Positions 1-9,189 of a stretch of DNA of 64,000 nt are shown piece by piece. Numbering within the stretch: the stretch's first letter is position 1; every line of letters starts with the position of its first letter. A program made the position numbers and the translations under genes. This stretch comes from Gluconobacter potus. Its GTDB lineage: Bacteria > Pseudomonadota > Alphaproteobacteria > Acetobacterales > Acetobacteraceae. The notes under the pieces are model-generated. The model searched no databases. It saw only the letters and a list, made by a program, of their open reading frames with translations, and was not told the origin of the DNA. The stretch spans positions 186,001 through 250,000 of the forward strand of contig NZ_JABCQF010000002.1 of the NCBI RefSeq assembly GCF_015244705.1, in the 5' to 3' direction.

Positions 1-174
1 TTCTCGGTTTCAAATGTGACAGATATTTCGGATTTGGATGAGGAGGAATTCAAGCCTCTTCCCGAATTGTCCAGCGATGATCTCAAATATTTTCTGAATG
101 GAATTCAGCCTGTAGCAGATCGTCTGATATTCTCTGTGAATGTAGATGCGTTGTTTGAGGGGAGTCTGCAATGA
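1..174 (+). CDS. cheW: CheW-type chemotaxis coupling protein, C-terminal end (partial)
   Basis: Only the last 57 codons lie in the window, and the frame is open from base 1. The residues FKPLPELSSDDLKYF followed by GIQPVADRLIFSVNVDALF match the end of CheW, which links methyl-accepting receptors to the CheA kinase at the membrane array. The stop overlaps the next start (ATGA), so it is translationally coupled to cheR. cheA and the receptors would be expected upstream, outside the window. The assignment rests on the short tail plus the context. Confidence 0.8.
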   Translation, partial: FSVSNVTDISDLDEEEFKPLPELSSDDLKYFLNGIQPVADRLIFSVNVDALFEGSLQ

Positions 175-1028
175 CAGCGATCCCTGTGCTGGAGACAGAC
201 GAAATTTCTGATGGAAATTTCCGGATTATCGCTGGAATTGCCAAGAGTTACGCCGGGATTTCTCTGTCGGAAAAGAAAAAGGGCCTCGTCTATTCCAGAA
301 TTTCCCGCCGTGTTCGGCAGGAAGGGTTTGGCTGTTTCGATGAGTATTGTGCTTTCCTGATGAGCGAAGCGGGTTCTGATGAACGCCAGCACCTCGTTTC
401 GGCGCTGACAACAAATGTCACCAGTTTTTATCGGGAAAAACACCATTTTTCATACTTGGAATCCCTGCTTCGTCAGCAGTTATATGGCCGACTTGAACGT
501 GGAGAAGAACTCAGGATCTGGTCTGCGGCCTGTTCGAGTGGTGAGGAAGCATATTCGATCGCCATGACAGTCATAAAATGTCTGTCCACTATCCCACATC
601 TGAAAGCGAAAATTCTGGCGACAGATATAGATTCCGATATTCTGAAGCAAGGCCGCTTGGGAAGCTATGCTTCTGTAGAAGCTGAAGCTCTTTTTAACGA
701 CGGAATACTGACGTCTTGTCGTCTTGAAGACGATCGGGTCATCATGTCCGAAAAAATTCGGGAGATGATCCGTTTCCGACGCCTCAATCTGGTTGAACCC
801 TGGCCATTTTCATCCTGTTTCCATGCCATTTTCTGCCGGAATGTCGCGATCTATTTCGACCGCGAAACGCAGGACAGGTTATGGGGTAGTCTCTCGGGAC
901 GCATTTTCCTGGGGGGAGAGCTTTATCTGGGGCACTCGGAGCGTATCGCTCATCCTGAGCGGTTTGGAATGGAAAGCTTCGGGCATAATGCCTATCGCAA
1001 GGTTTCGTCTGGCAGGAGGCGCTCTTGA
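171..1028 (+). CDS. cheR: Chemotaxis receptor methyltransferase CheR
   Basis: A 285-residue protein of the usual CheR length. An N-terminal helical domain (about 15-85) contains GLVYSRISRRVR and LTTNVTSFYRE, typical of CheR. The SAM-binding motif IWSAACSSGEEAYSIA lies near residues 110-125, and NLVEPWPF plus FCRNVAIYFD match conserved blocks of the methyltransferase fold. It would methylate glutamates on chemoreceptors and oppose CheB. The ATG has a GAGGGG ribosome site just upstream and overlaps the cheW stop. The gene ends in a 4-base overlap with cheB. Confidence 0.95.
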   Translation: MTAIPVLETDEISDGNFRIIAGIAKSYAGISLSEKKKGLVYSRISRRVRQEGFGCFDEYCAFLMSEAGSDERQHLVSALTTNVTSFYREKHHFSYLESLLRQQLYGRLERGEELRIWSAACSSGEEAYSIAMTVIKCLSTIPHLKAKILATDIDSDILKQGRLGSYASVEAEALFNDGILTSCRLEDDRVIMSEKIREMIRFRRLNLVEPWPFSSCFHAIFCRNVAIYFDRETQDRLWGSLSGRIFLGGELYLGHSERIAHPERFGMESFGHNAYRKVSSGRRRS

Positions 1029-2080
1029 GTGGCGCAAGACCCCTGACCGTTGTCGTCGTTGATGATTCCCTGACGACCCGTGCCCTGATTGCGGCCGCAC
1101 TCCGGCGCGATTCCAGAGTAAAGATCGTGGGGACGGCCGGAACGCCGTTTGAAGCGCGTGATCTTATCGTGCAGCTGAATCCCGATGTGTTGACGCTCGA
1201 TTTCGAAATGCCGTCCATGAATGGTCTGCAGTTTCTTGAAAAGATCATGAGGTTGCGGCCGATGCCCGTCGTGATGGTGTCGGGTCATCTTTCCAGTCAT
1301 CGGGGACTGGTTGAGCAGTCGCTCCGGATGGGAGCAGCGGAGTGGTATTCGAAAACGACCGCGGCTAACGGCGAGGATCCGTTTGCGGGGCTGGGAGATG
1401 CGATTGTCCGGGCCGCGGCCATGAAGCGGCAGGCTCCCATGCCGGTTGCTACAGATTCTGCAAACAGGACTGTTCCGAAGAGAGGAACAGTCGTCGGGAT
1501 TGGTGCATCGACGGGGGGGGTGGAAGCGCTGACGGATGTTCTGGGGCATTTCCCCGTGGCCTGCCCGCCAACGGTTATCGTGCAGCACATGCCGCGGCAG
1601 TTTTCAGAAAGCTTCGCACGTCGTCTGGACCGGATCGTGAAGCCGGAAGTCAGGCTTGCGGAAGAAGGCGATATGCTGAAACCCGGCACGGTGTATGTCG
1701 CGTCTGGTGGAGAGCGCCATCTGCGCGTCCGCTGTGGTGCGCGATCTGGAGAATATGTCTGCCAGCTGGTTGCGGCTCCACCCGTCAACGGACACCGTCC
1801 CTCGGTGGATGAACTGTTTTATTCCCTCGCTACCACAGTCGGGAAAAATGCTGTGGGGGTCATTCTGACCGGCATGGAATGCGACGGGGCGCAGGGCCTG
1901 CTAGCCATGCGTCATGCGGGCGCCTCCACAATCGGTCAGGACCGGGCGAGTTCCGTCATCTATGGCATGCCCCGGGCCGCATCCGAACTGGGCGCTGTCG
2001 AGACGCAGCTTCCACTTTCCGCCATTGGCCCAGCCATTCTCAATCTTTGTGAACGCCGCTCTCTGGAGACATATCCATGA
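1025..2080 (+). CDS. cheB: Chemotaxis response regulator protein-glutamate methylesterase CheB
   Basis: 351 residues. The N-terminal receiver domain has the acidic pair VVDD (about 12-14), the phospho-acceptor Asp59 in LTLDFEMPSMNG, and Lys110. A linker leads to the methylesterase domain with Ser162 in GIGASTGGVEAL, His188 in IVQHMP and the late Asp in LTGMECDGAQGL. It removes methyl groups from receptors after phosphorylation by CheA. The start is a TTG that overlaps the cheR stop (TTGA); no better in-frame start is seen. An eight-base G tract at 1513-1520 codes for the catalytic loop, and the frame is intact here. Confidence 0.95.
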   Translation: MSGARPLTVVVVDDSLTTRALIAAALRRDSRVKIVGTAGTPFEARDLIVQLNPDVLTLDFEMPSMNGLQFLEKIMRLRPMPVVMVSGHLSSHRGLVEQSLRMGAAEWYSKTTAANGEDPFAGLGDAIVRAAAMKRQAPMPVATDSANRTVPKRGTVVGIGASTGGVEALTDVLGHFPVACPPTVIVQHMPRQFSESFARRLDRIVKPEVRLAEEGDMLKPGTVYVASGGERHLRVRCGARSGEYVCQLVAAPPVNGHRPSVDELFYSLATTVGKNAVGVILTGMECDGAQGLLAMRHAGASTIGQDRASSVIYGMPRAASELGAVETQLPLSAIGPAILNLCERRSLETYP

Positions 2081-2472
2081 TTTCAGCCTCCTCCATGTCC
2101 GTCCTTCTTGTCGACGATCAGACATCCATCCGCTCTATCCTGCGTAATACGCTGAGCCAGATCGGGTTCGTACAGATCGCTGGTGTCCGGAATGGGCTGG
2201 AAGCGCTCGAACATCTCAAAAGCAACCCGGTTCATCTGATTATTTCGGATTTCAACATGCCGGATATGGACGGGCTCGAGCTTCTGAAAGCAGTCAGAAG
2301 CAATGCACGGACGGCGAAAACGGGCTTCATCATGCTGACCGGACAGGCCAGCAAGGATCTTGTACAGCAGGCTATTGCGGAAGGAGTGAACAATTTCCTG
2401 GCCAAGCCTTTTACGGCCAGTTCGCTCAAATCCCGCATCGAAGCCGTTTTCGGGCCGATCTGCAGTGTCTGA
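2077..2472 (+). CDS. CheY-like single-domain response regulator
   Basis: 131 residues, a lone receiver domain. It has the DD pair in VLLVDDQTSIRS, the phospho-acceptor Asp58 in LIISDFNMPDMDG, Thr/Gly in MLTGQAS and Lys in FLAKPF. No output domain follows, so it is of the CheY type and probably carries the signal to the flagellar motor or acts as a phosphate sink. ATG overlaps the cheB stop by four bases, with TGGAGA upstream. A second ATG (2095) lies just before the receiver fold and could also be used. Confidence 0.88.
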   Translation: MISASSMSVLLVDDQTSIRSILRNTLSQIGFVQIAGVRNGLEALEHLKSNPVHLIISDFNMPDMDGLELLKAVRSNARTAKTGFIMLTGQASKDLVQQAIAEGVNNFLAKPFTASSLKSRIEAVFGPICSV

Positions 2473-2803
2473 GGCATCAGGGAATCTTGCACTGCCTCAG
2501 ATTCTGGAAGGTGTGCGGGCCCAGTTGGCTGTAAGTCTGCAGGATCTGCAGCGGCTGGAGGATGCCTGTCTGAAGGCGTGTCCGGACGAGAAGGCCACAT
2601 TCTTGCAGGATTTTGACAGGATCACGCAGGTTCTGGGGCAACTGGCACAGTGTTGCGAGCAGTTGAGCCATGAGGGGAGTGTGAGGGATGTGGAGGTTCA
2701 GCGTTCCATCGTGGATCGTCTGACGTTCGCAGAGCTTCGGCAGCGTCTGCTGGCAGATGTTGTTCAGGTTTCCCCCGACGCGGGGGAGGTAGAATTCTTT
2801 TAA
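2465..2803 (+). CDS. Small protein of unknown function at the end of the che operon
   Basis: 112 residues from a GTG that overlaps the preceding gene by eight bases, which implies translational coupling. It is helical and charged, with a likely coiled-coil or helix bundle over residues 8-70 (RAQLAVSLQDLQRLEDACL) and a cysteine pair (QCCEQL). It ends in an acidic-aromatic tail, DAGEVEFF. The position as last gene of a cheW-cheR-cheB-cheY run suggests a chemotaxis accessory role, perhaps a CheZ-like phosphatase or adaptor, but no CheZ catalytic motif could be recognised. Function is not assigned. Confidence 0.7.
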   Translation: MSEASGNLALPQILEGVRAQLAVSLQDLQRLEDACLKACPDEKATFLQDFDRITQVLGQLAQCCEQLSHEGSVRDVEVQRSIVDRLTFAELRQRLLADVVQVSPDAGEVEFF

Positions 2804-2821
2804 GGTCCCGGAAGGATTTCG

Positions 2822-3217
2822 TCAGCTCGGCTTGCTGGCATCATCGGGGTTGGAGCGGATCATGGTGCGCTGTTTCTGCAGGCCGCGAATGATCTGCTCG
2901 ACATCCTGCGGGGCGAAGACGATCCCCACCGGACCATAAGCCGGATGCTGGAAAGCCAGCATGGAGCCTTCGGTCAGGGCATCGATCTGAAGAGCCCAGT
3001 TTGTGGTGTAAACCGGCGTGAAGCGTGCACCGGCAATAGGCGCCGGCGGACGCATTTCAATAAGGCTCGCATGCGCCAGACCGAGACTTGTGATCAACTG
3101 GGAGAGCTGGCTTTCGTCTAGGGCAATACTCCCGGAGATGCCACTGCCTTCCAGGAAGGACAGGATGATGGTCTTGCCGTCCTCTGAACGTGTGACCTGC
3201 ATGCGTGGTGCTGTCAT
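2822..3217 (-). CDS. Conserved hypothetical protein downstream of ispE
   Basis: 131 residues without a signal peptide or membrane segment. It begins MTAPRMQVTRSEDGKTII and has a beta-rich first half, a Pro-rich turn (MRPPAPIAGARF) and a helical tail (VEQIIRGLQKQRTMI). No domain was recognised. It lies 35 bases after ispE on the same strand and is probably the last gene of the TPR-ispE operon. It ends 18 bases from the stop of the che operon on the other strand (convergent). Confidence 0.6.
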   Translation of the reverse strand: MTAPRMQVTRSEDGKTIILSFLEGSGISGSIALDESQLSQLITSLGLAHASLIEMRPPAPIAGARFTPVYTTNWALQIDALTEGSMLAFQHPAYGPVGIVFAPQDVEQIIRGLQKQRTMIRSNPDDASKPS

Positions 3218-3252
3218 GACGTCCGTTGCCTTTCTGTGCGGTTGCGTTGTGA

Positions 3253-4182
3253 TTAGATTGAAGCTTCAGTGTGGTGAAAGCCACCAGCCCATGTCCACCA
3301 ACCTAGACGTGCGCTCTGTGCATTCAGGACGCGGGCGGCGGAAACAGCTCTTTCGGGGCTGGCGAAAATGCCGAAACAGGTGGCACCCGAACCGCTCATG
3401 CGGCTGAGCAGGCAGCCTGGCAGGCTCTCGATCGAGGCCAGAACCGTGCCGATGACAGGGCATTGTGAGAGGGCCGGGGTCTGAAGAGCGTTCGTGGTGG
3501 CGTTCAGATCGGCTACCATGTCCTGCGCTGTGTTCCAGCGGTCAGGCAGAAACGGCTCGGGACGCTCAACAATACCGCCTCCTGCTGCGAAGGCCCGGAA
3601 AACGTCCGGTGTTGAGACACCGACGCCCGGATTGACCAGCAGGAGACCCGCATCTGGCAGCGCCGGAGCGGGGGCTAGAATTTCCCCGATGCCCTGCATC
3701 CGGGTCGGGCGCTGGGCAACGCAGACGGGAACATCCGCTCCCAGTGTCTCGGCGATCGGAAAGAGGGCTGCCTGATCGACATTCCATTCCCGCGCCAGCA
3801 GACGGAGCGTGGCGGCCGCATCAGCCGACCCGCCACCGATACCGGATGAGACGGGCAGGTTCTTTTGCAGTTCCAGATGAAAGGATTCAGTCAGGCCGCC
3901 AATCGTGGTGCCAGCCTGGGCCTGAAGAGCGCGGGCGGCACGGAGCACGAGATTCTGATCGTCCGCTTCAAGGCCCTTACCGAACGGTCCGTCGATCGTC
4001 AGCGACATGGTGTCGCTTGGAGCAGTAAGGGTAACGCGGTCTGCAGCGCCTGCGAACACGGCAAGACTGTCGAGCAGGTGATAGCCGTCATCGCGGCGGC
4101 CGGTAATGTGCAGGAACAGGTTGATCTTGGCGTGCGCACTAGCCTGAGGAGCGGCGGAAGAAGTCGTGTCTGGAAAGGTCAT
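3253..4182 (-). CDS. ispE: 4-diphosphocytidyl-2-C-methyl-D-erythritol kinase
   Basis: 309 residues, the GHMP kinase of the non-mevalonate isoprenoid pathway (phosphorylates CDP-ME at the 2-hydroxyl). [13 protein letters not shown] near residue 18 carries the substrate lysine. [15 protein letters not shown] (110-124) is the ATP glycine loop with Asp121, and [12 protein letters not shown] is the third GHMP motif. The frame is open further upstream, but the ATG at 4182 overlaps the TPR gene stop (ATGA) and lies just before the first conserved block, so it is the likely start. Confidence 0.95.
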   Translation of the reverse strand: MTFPDTTSSAAPQASAHAKINLFLHITGRRDDGYHLLDSLAVFAGAADRVTLTAPSDTMSLTIDGPFGKGLEADDQNLVLRAARALQAQAGTTIGGLTESFHLELQKNLPVSSGIGGGSADAAATLRLLAREWNVDQAALFPIAETLGADVPVCVAQRPTRMQGIGEILAPAPALPDAGLLLVNPGVGVSTPDVFRAFAAGGGIVERPEPFLPDRWNTAQDMVADLNATTNALQTPALSQCPVIGTVLASIESLPGCLLSRMSGSGATCFGIFASPERAVSAARVLNAQSARLGWWTWAGGFHHTEASI

Positions 4183-5954
4183 TGTTTCTGTTCGAAAGCT
4201 GCGAGATGGGGGCCGCCGTTCTGGAGCGCCTGCATCAGAAGGGCGCGATCCTGCGGCTGGGGATTGTCGTCCAGGGACTGGTTCCACTGGTCCTGTGCTT
4301 CGGTATGCCGTCCGAGATACCAGTAGGCAACGCCGAGATGGTAGCCGATTTCAGCATCGCTGGGCGCATGTTCCGCAGCCTGCACGAGGATGGGGAGCGC
4401 GGTTTTGATATCCGCGCGATATTTGAGCAGGGCCCAGGCATAGCTATCCTGAATGGAGGCATCAGTCGGCTGGAGATCAACGGCCTTTCTCAGCATGGCG
4501 AGGGCCTGAGCCTGATCGGCATCATGCTCGATATTGGCATAGCCCACGAAATTGAGCACTTCGGGCTGGTCGGGCGCGAGTTCCAGCGCATGCTTCATAT
4601 CATCCTGGACCATCGGCCAGTTGCCGCTTTCTTCCGCAGCCATCGCGCGACCGAGCAGGATGGGCCACAGGATCTCCTTGCGGGGCGGGGACGCTTTGAG
4701 GGCGCGGGTATAGAGATCAATGGCCTGCGTATGGTTGCCGCGCTGGTCTTCGACTTCCGCAAGCTGGATCAGGAATTCGGGATTGTCGGGACGCAGGGCA
4801 AGGGCGCGATGCAGGGCATCCGCTTCCTGCTCCAAGTCGCCCGAGCGCAGGGCCAGATTGATGCGCTCCTGTGCAGCTAGGGCGGCGAGGGGATCGGAGG
4901 GGGGGATGCCATCCAGTTCAGCCAGCCCGCTGGAGATCTGGTTGGCTTCCCGAAAGGTGTCGGCCAGGAAGATGCGCGCGATTGTCAGGCCGGGATCAAG
5001 AAAAATGGCCTGTTGCAGGGCAATGATGGCCGGGTCCCGCGGAATGCCGTCCTGCTGGATGACATCCGTGATCATGAGGGCAACCTGCAGGTTGAGAACC
5101 GCGCCGCCAAGGGACGGGGTCGGGTTCTTCAGATGCGGAAGGCTCTGCTGGATCGGGCCGATGACGAGAGAGGCCAGAGGAGATGTCACGCCAAGGGCTG
5201 CGATGGCGTCGCTGGCCTCCTTGTGACGGCCATGGCGTTCGAGCCAACTCCCATAGAGCTGTGCATAGAGGATCTGGAGTGTGAGCGGGTCGCCGGAGGC
5301 ATTTCCCGTCCGGTGATAAAGCTGTCCCGCCAACTGCGGGGTAGGGAGCGATTCCGCGATCATGGCCGCATGCAGAAGATACAGTCTGCGGGTCGCGGGT
5401 TGGGCTGCCGCTTCTCCCAGCAGGTTCAGGGCCTTGTCGGCATGTCCCTCGGCCGCAAGGCTCCAGGCCATGAGAGTGGGGGCAGCAATGGCGACGAGCG
5501 GACCGTGATGGGGGCTGCGGGTCAGGATACGGCGCATTTCGGCCCAGTCCTGACGGGCAAAGGCATCCTGCGCGAGAATGAGGGTCCCGATATCGCTGCC
5601 GACGTCATGATCGGGCAGTGCGTTGGCGAGTCTGATGGCCTCGGTCTGCTTCCCGGCCATCGCGGCGTAACGCAGGGCATCGTGTTGCAACTGGAGGTTG
5701 TGCGGTGCGAGGGGCAGGGCATGCGAAAGCGCCAGATTGGCGGCGGAAACGTCTCCGCGTTCCATCATGACGGTCGCGGCCATCATCCAGCCGGTCAGGG
5801 ATTTTTCGGGATTGACGGTCGGCAGCATGGCGGGAGGAACGGCGGCCGCGGCAGCCTCCGTGAGGCAGCCACCCAGCACAAGAGCAGGAAGCGCCAGACG
5901 GAGCGGACGGGAAAAATCCTCGAATGATCTGGGCCAGCCGCGTGTGATCTGCAT
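4179..5954 (-). CDS. TPR-repeat lipoprotein
   Basis: 591 residues from ATG 5954. The long open frame upstream runs into the divergent gene at 6057 and is rejected as coding. The N-terminus has a basic stretch, a hydrophobic core and a lipobox (ALVLGGC, about residue 30), so it is probably a membrane-anchored lipoprotein. The rest is alpha-helical tetratricopeptide-like repeats, clearest in the second half ([40 protein letters not shown]). Such proteins act as scaffolds in the envelope. It is the first gene of an operon with ispE, an arrangement I recall from other acetic acid bacteria. No enzymatic function is suggested. Confidence 0.85.
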   Translation of the reverse strand: MQITRGWPRSFEDFSRPLRLALPALVLGGCLTEAAAAAVPPAMLPTVNPEKSLTGWMMAATVMMERGDVSAANLALSHALPLAPHNLQLQHDALRYAAMAGKQTEAIRLANALPDHDVGSDIGTLILAQDAFARQDWAEMRRILTRSPHHGPLVAIAAPTLMAWSLAAEGHADKALNLLGEAAAQPATRRLYLLHAAMIAESLPTPQLAGQLYHRTGNASGDPLTLQILYAQLYGSWLERHGRHKEASDAIAALGVTSPLASLVIGPIQQSLPHLKNPTPSLGGAVLNLQVALMITDVIQQDGIPRDPAIIALQQAIFLDPGLTIARIFLADTFREANQISSGLAELDGIPPSDPLAALAAQERINLALRSGDLEQEADALHRALALRPDNPEFLIQLAEVEDQRGNHTQAIDLYTRALKASPPRKEILWPILLGRAMAAEESGNWPMVQDDMKHALELAPDQPEVLNFVGYANIEHDADQAQALAMLRKAVDLQPTDASIQDSYAWALLKYRADIKTALPILVQAAEHAPSDAEIGYHLGVAYWYLGRHTEAQDQWNQSLDDNPQPQDRALLMQALQNGGPHLAAFEQKQ

Positions 5955-6056
5955 AATGGACGAAACTCTAGCCCTCTTTGAGGCCTGACGCCAACCGCTC
6001 CTCCTTTTCCGTGAGGGCAGGGCTGCCGGCCCGGAGGCAACCAGAACGGATAGATC

Positions 6057-6902
6057 ATGACGCCCCAGCCGGTTGTGAGCCGGGCCGAACTTCTGGCCGC
6101 GCTCCAGCTTCAGTATGAATGGGGAGCCGACGAGGCTCTGTGCGAACTGCCCGTGGACCGTCTTTCCGAGACGGCCCCCCGGCTGCCCGCTTCCATGCCG
6201 CAGCGTGAGAGCGAGGGGCAGCGGACGGCTGCGCGGCCTTCGCCGGAAATGTGGGATGGTACGCGTCCGGCCAGCGCAAAGGTTACCGGAACGGCAACGG
6301 GGAGCCTCTCCCTGCAGGCGCTGGAGAAGGCGCCTGATCTTCCGACCCTGATGCGGCTGACAGAGGCACCGGACGACTTGTTTCTGGCCCGGACTGCCAC
6401 GCACCGGCTGGAACCGGTCTTTGTGGAGGACGCACCCTTCATGCTGATCGGCGAGGCGCCCGATGCAGACGAGGACCGGTCCGGCACGCTTTTTGCGGGA
6501 GAGGCGGGGTCGCTTCTGGAGAAGATGCTGCGGTCAGCAGGGCTGGAGCGAGGGCAGCTTTCCATGGCGCCGGCCCTGCCGTGGCGACCGCCGGGCGGCC
6601 GGACTCCAAGCGATACGGAGATGCAGGCCTGCCATCCGCTCCTGCTGCGGACGATTGCCCTGTGTCGGCCCCGCTTTCTGGTGACGATGGGTGTGACGCC
6701 CCTGAAGATGCTGCTGGGTCCGGATGCAGCTGTCGGACGGCTGCGCGGGAAGTGGACGGAGGTTCCGGTTCCCGGGCTCGCGACTCCGGTTCCGCTCCTG
6801 CCGATGCGACACCCCCTTCAACTGCGGGCCAGTGCGGCTGCGCGGCGGAATGCGTGGCAGGATCTGCTGATTCTGATGGAGAAACTGGCTCCGGAGGGAT
6901 GA
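6057..6902 (+). CDS. Uracil-DNA glycosylase superfamily protein, family-4-like, iron-sulfur cysteines largely missing
   Basis: 281 residues. The core after residue 125 has the UDG family 4/5 layout: LIGEAPDADEDRSG (usual GEAPGxxED), then PWRPPGGRTPSD, the ACHPLL block, and the late LLPMRHPLQLRASAAARRNAW (catalytic His-Pro region). The first 100 residues are variable. Family 4 enzymes carry a 4Fe-4S cluster on four cysteines. Here the N-terminal pair is replaced by LTEAPDDLFLARTA and only one candidate cysteine (ACHP) remains. Activity is therefore uncertain. Divergent from the TPR gene. Confidence 0.8.
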   Translation: MTPQPVVSRAELLAALQLQYEWGADEALCELPVDRLSETAPRLPASMPQRESEGQRTAARPSPEMWDGTRPASAKVTGTATGSLSLQALEKAPDLPTLMRLTEAPDDLFLARTATHRLEPVFVEDAPFMLIGEAPDADEDRSGTLFAGEAGSLLEKMLRSAGLERGQLSMAPALPWRPPGGRTPSDTEMQACHPLLLRTIALCRPRFLVTMGVTPLKMLLGPDAAVGRLRGKWTEVPVPGLATPVPLLPMRHPLQLRASAAARRNAWQDLLILMEKLAPEG

Positions 6903-7063
6903 GGACCGAACCGGTACAAATGGCATCGTCAAAAAACTTCGGGAAAACGTAAAAAAACGCGCCAGGACAGGCGTTTGCCACTGGATTGTTTTGAGGTTGG
7001 GTTATATCATTGCCCAGTCCAAGGCTGCATCAATCTTAACAAGTTCTTGCCAACGGCATGCAA

Positions 7064-7081
7064 AGCGGGTAGCAACCCGCT
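7064..7081 (+). promoter_or_regulatory. Perfect hairpin abutting the start codon of the lytic transglycosylase
   Basis: AGCGGGT, four-base loop AGCA, ACCCGCT: a seven-pair GC-rich stem that ends three bases before the ATG at 7085. No other Shine-Dalgarno sequence is visible. The hairpin would cover the ribosome entry region, so it could control translation; it may also be chance. Confidence 0.4.
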
Positions 7082-7084
7082 GCT

Positions 7085-9049
7085 ATGCGAAGGACAACCC
7101 CTTTCATTTCTGGCAGTAACGCACGGGCTTTGCTCGTCAGCGTGCTGATTCTGGCCGGTGGCTCACTGTCCCCGGCGCGTGCGGAAAGCACACAAAACCT
7201 TCCCCCCCAGCCGGAGCCGGTGGGGGATGAGACCGCTTTTGCCGAAGCCCGTCCGTCTCTGGGCGGGGATGGTATTGTCTCGCTTCCCCATCCGCTCACC
7301 GCGACAATGGCCAGCCGTTATCGGCTGATCTTTCAGGCGCAGCGGGAAGGCAATGTCCGGATCGTTCAGGACCAGATGCGTCTGGTGACGGATCATGTCC
7401 TGCTGCCGGATGTGCTGGCCGAGCGCTATCTGGCGCCAGGCGCCCATCCGGCCGTCGAACAGCTTCGGGAATGGCTGCATGACTATGCGTCCCAGCCCGA
7501 TGCCGCCAGTATTCAGGCCCTGCTGCTGAAAATCGCGCTTCCGGGAACGGTGCAGCCCCAGTCCTTCGTCCGTCCGCTCGCCGCTGATGCGCGGGCTGAA
7601 GACGTGAAGGGCACATCTGCCCCGGTCGATCCCCTCCTTCATGCTTTTGTGCGCAATCCGCTTCTGGACCGGACGGTTCAGGAACGGGTGCTCTCCGGCG
7701 TTCGGGGAGCGGAAAGCGCCCTGCATCTTGTGGATATCACGCCGGGCATGACGGCGCCCTATGCCGCCCAGCTTTATGGCGAGGTGGCTCTTGGACTGCT
7801 GTCCCAGGGCGAAACCCTGCTGGCCCTGCGGCAGGGCAGCGCGGGATTTGGCCGTGGCAACAGTCAGGTGGGCCTGCCCGCTTATGTTGCGGGTCTGGCG
7901 GCCTGGCGTGAAGGCCATATCGAGGCGGCCTACGACCTGTTCCAGTCCGCAGCCAACGCGCCTGTCACGACGGTGGAACTCCGCGCGGCCGCTGCCTTCT
8001 GGGCCGCACGTGCCGAAGGGCGGCGTCATGACATGGTCGGCTATGTGAAATGGCTCCATCGCGCCGCCATTCACCACGAGACCTTCTACGGTATTCTGGC
8101 GTCCCAGACGCTTGAGCTTGGACGGCACGGTCATGCGCGCCTGCCGGATGGCGGCGTGGAGATCACGCTGCACGATCCGGTGCCCGTTCTTGCGGAAATC
8201 GACGTCGAGGCAGTCGAGGCCCTTCCGCAGGGGCGTCAGCTCTTCGCTCTGCTGCAGGTCGGCGAGCGGATGCGGGCCGAGAACCTGATCCGGCGGATGT
8301 GGGTCGATGTTGCGGATGACAGCGCGCGGTCCCGCTCGCTTCAGCTCGTGGCGCAGGCGGCGGGTTATGAAGATCTGTCCGAACAGCTCGCCTCTCTCAT
8401 CATGCATCAGGAAGCGCAGGTAACGAAGCCGACGCCGCTTCCCCTGCCGTCCCTGAAGCCCAGCCATGGCTTCCGGATGAACCCGGCGCTGGTCTATGCG
8501 CTGACGCGGGTTGAATCCAACTTTGACCCCTTGGCGACGTCAGGTGCCGGAGCGCATGGCCTCATGCAGATCCGTCCCGTAACGGCCAGCTTCGTCACTG
8601 CGTCGCACATGACGTATGATTCGCATGGTGTTGCGGTGATCCCGGTTGCGCCGGATATGGTCAGTCGTCTGCATAACCCGTCCTCCAATCTGGAAATCGG
8701 GCAGCTCTACGTGTTGTATCTGGCGAACCAGTCCAGCCGGGTCGCAACCGTTACGCCTCCCGAAGGCGGCGATCTGGTCCGGGTTCTGGCATCCTACAAT
8801 GCCGGCCCGGGGGCCATTGCCCGCTGGGAAGGGGCACAGAAGGCGGACATGCACGATCCGCTGTTCTTTATGGAAACGCTCCCCAACGGGGAAACGCGGG
8901 ACTATGTCCATCGCGCCCTGACCTACACATGGCTTTATGCGCACCGCATGGGGCTGCCCTCTCCCTCGCTGAAGGCACTGACGCGGTCTGAATGGCCGTC
9001 CTTCGGGGAAGAACAGGCCATGGCGCATGAGCGAATGGCGCTGAACTAA
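7085..9049 (+). CDS. Soluble lytic murein transglycosylase (SLT domain)
   Basis: 654 residues with a cleavable signal peptide (MRRTTPF... ending SPARA before ES, about residue 30). A long alpha-helical N-terminal part (about 60-440) resembles the superhelical U and L domains of Slt70. The catalytic goose-lysozyme-like domain follows with ALVYALTRVESNFDPLA (acid Glu477), GAHGLMQIRP and LASYNAGPGAIARW. It cleaves peptidoglycan in the periplasm to give 1,6-anhydro-muropeptides. It stands alone, with a terminator at 9064-9097. The upstream 182 bases hold no gene. Confidence 0.93.
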   Translation: MRRTTPFISGSNARALLVSVLILAGGSLSPARAESTQNLPPQPEPVGDETAFAEARPSLGGDGIVSLPHPLTATMASRYRLIFQAQREGNVRIVQDQMRLVTDHVLLPDVLAERYLAPGAHPAVEQLREWLHDYASQPDAASIQALLLKIALPGTVQPQSFVRPLAADARAEDVKGTSAPVDPLLHAFVRNPLLDRTVQERVLSGVRGAESALHLVDITPGMTAPYAAQLYGEVALGLLSQGETLLALRQGSAGFGRGNSQVGLPAYVAGLAAWREGHIEAAYDLFQSAANAPVTTVELRAAAAFWAARAEGRRHDMVGYVKWLHRAAIHHETFYGILASQTLELGRHGHARLPDGGVEITLHDPVPVLAEIDVEAVEALPQGRQLFALLQVGERMRAENLIRRMWVDVADDSARSRSLQLVAQAAGYEDLSEQLASLIMHQEAQVTKPTPLPLPSLKPSHGFRMNPALVYALTRVESNFDPLATSGAGAHGLMQIRPVTASFVTASHMTYDSHGVAVIPVAPDMVSRLHNPSSNLEIGQLYVLYLANQSSRVATVTPPEGGDLVRVLASYNAGPGAIARWEGAQKADMHDPLFFMETLPNGETRDYVHRALTYTWLYAHRMGLPSPSLKALTRSEWPSFGEEQAMAHERMALN

Positions 9050-9063
9050 AAGATACCGAACAA

Positions 9064-9097
9064 AAAAAGCCCCGGCCTGGACCGGGGCTTTTTTTGT
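9064..9097 (+). terminator. Intrinsic terminator, usable from both strands
   Basis: AAAAAGCCCCGG, loop CCTGGA, CCGGGGC and a seven-T run. It lies between the convergent lytic transglycosylase and Hint-protein genes, and the A run on the other side would serve the minus strand. Confidence 0.9.
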
Positions 9098-9129
9098 TCC
9101 GTTGCTGTGGGTCCGTATGAAGGACCGTA

Positions 9130-9167
9130 GATCTTCTCACGGTCGCAGATGGAGCCGTGAGAAGATC
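9130..9167. repeat. 13-base perfect inverted repeat between convergent genes
   Basis: GATCTTCTCACGG (9130-9142) and its exact complement CCGTGAGAAGATC (9155-9167) with a 12-base loop. No T run follows on either strand. Probably a second transcript-end hairpin for the Hint gene; a protein site is possible. Confidence 0.6.
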
Positions 9168-9189
9168 CCGGAATGGTTTTCTTATACCT

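Noticed and set aside
1513-1520. G8 tract in cheB as a frameshift or phase-variation site
   Set aside because: The reading frame through the tract is intact and encodes the conserved STGG loop, so no event is seen here. Only the potential for slippage remains.
5955-6404. N-terminal extension of the TPR protein
   Set aside because: It overlaps the divergent glycosylase gene and has no signal sequence. The ATG at 5954 gives a proper lipoprotein signal.
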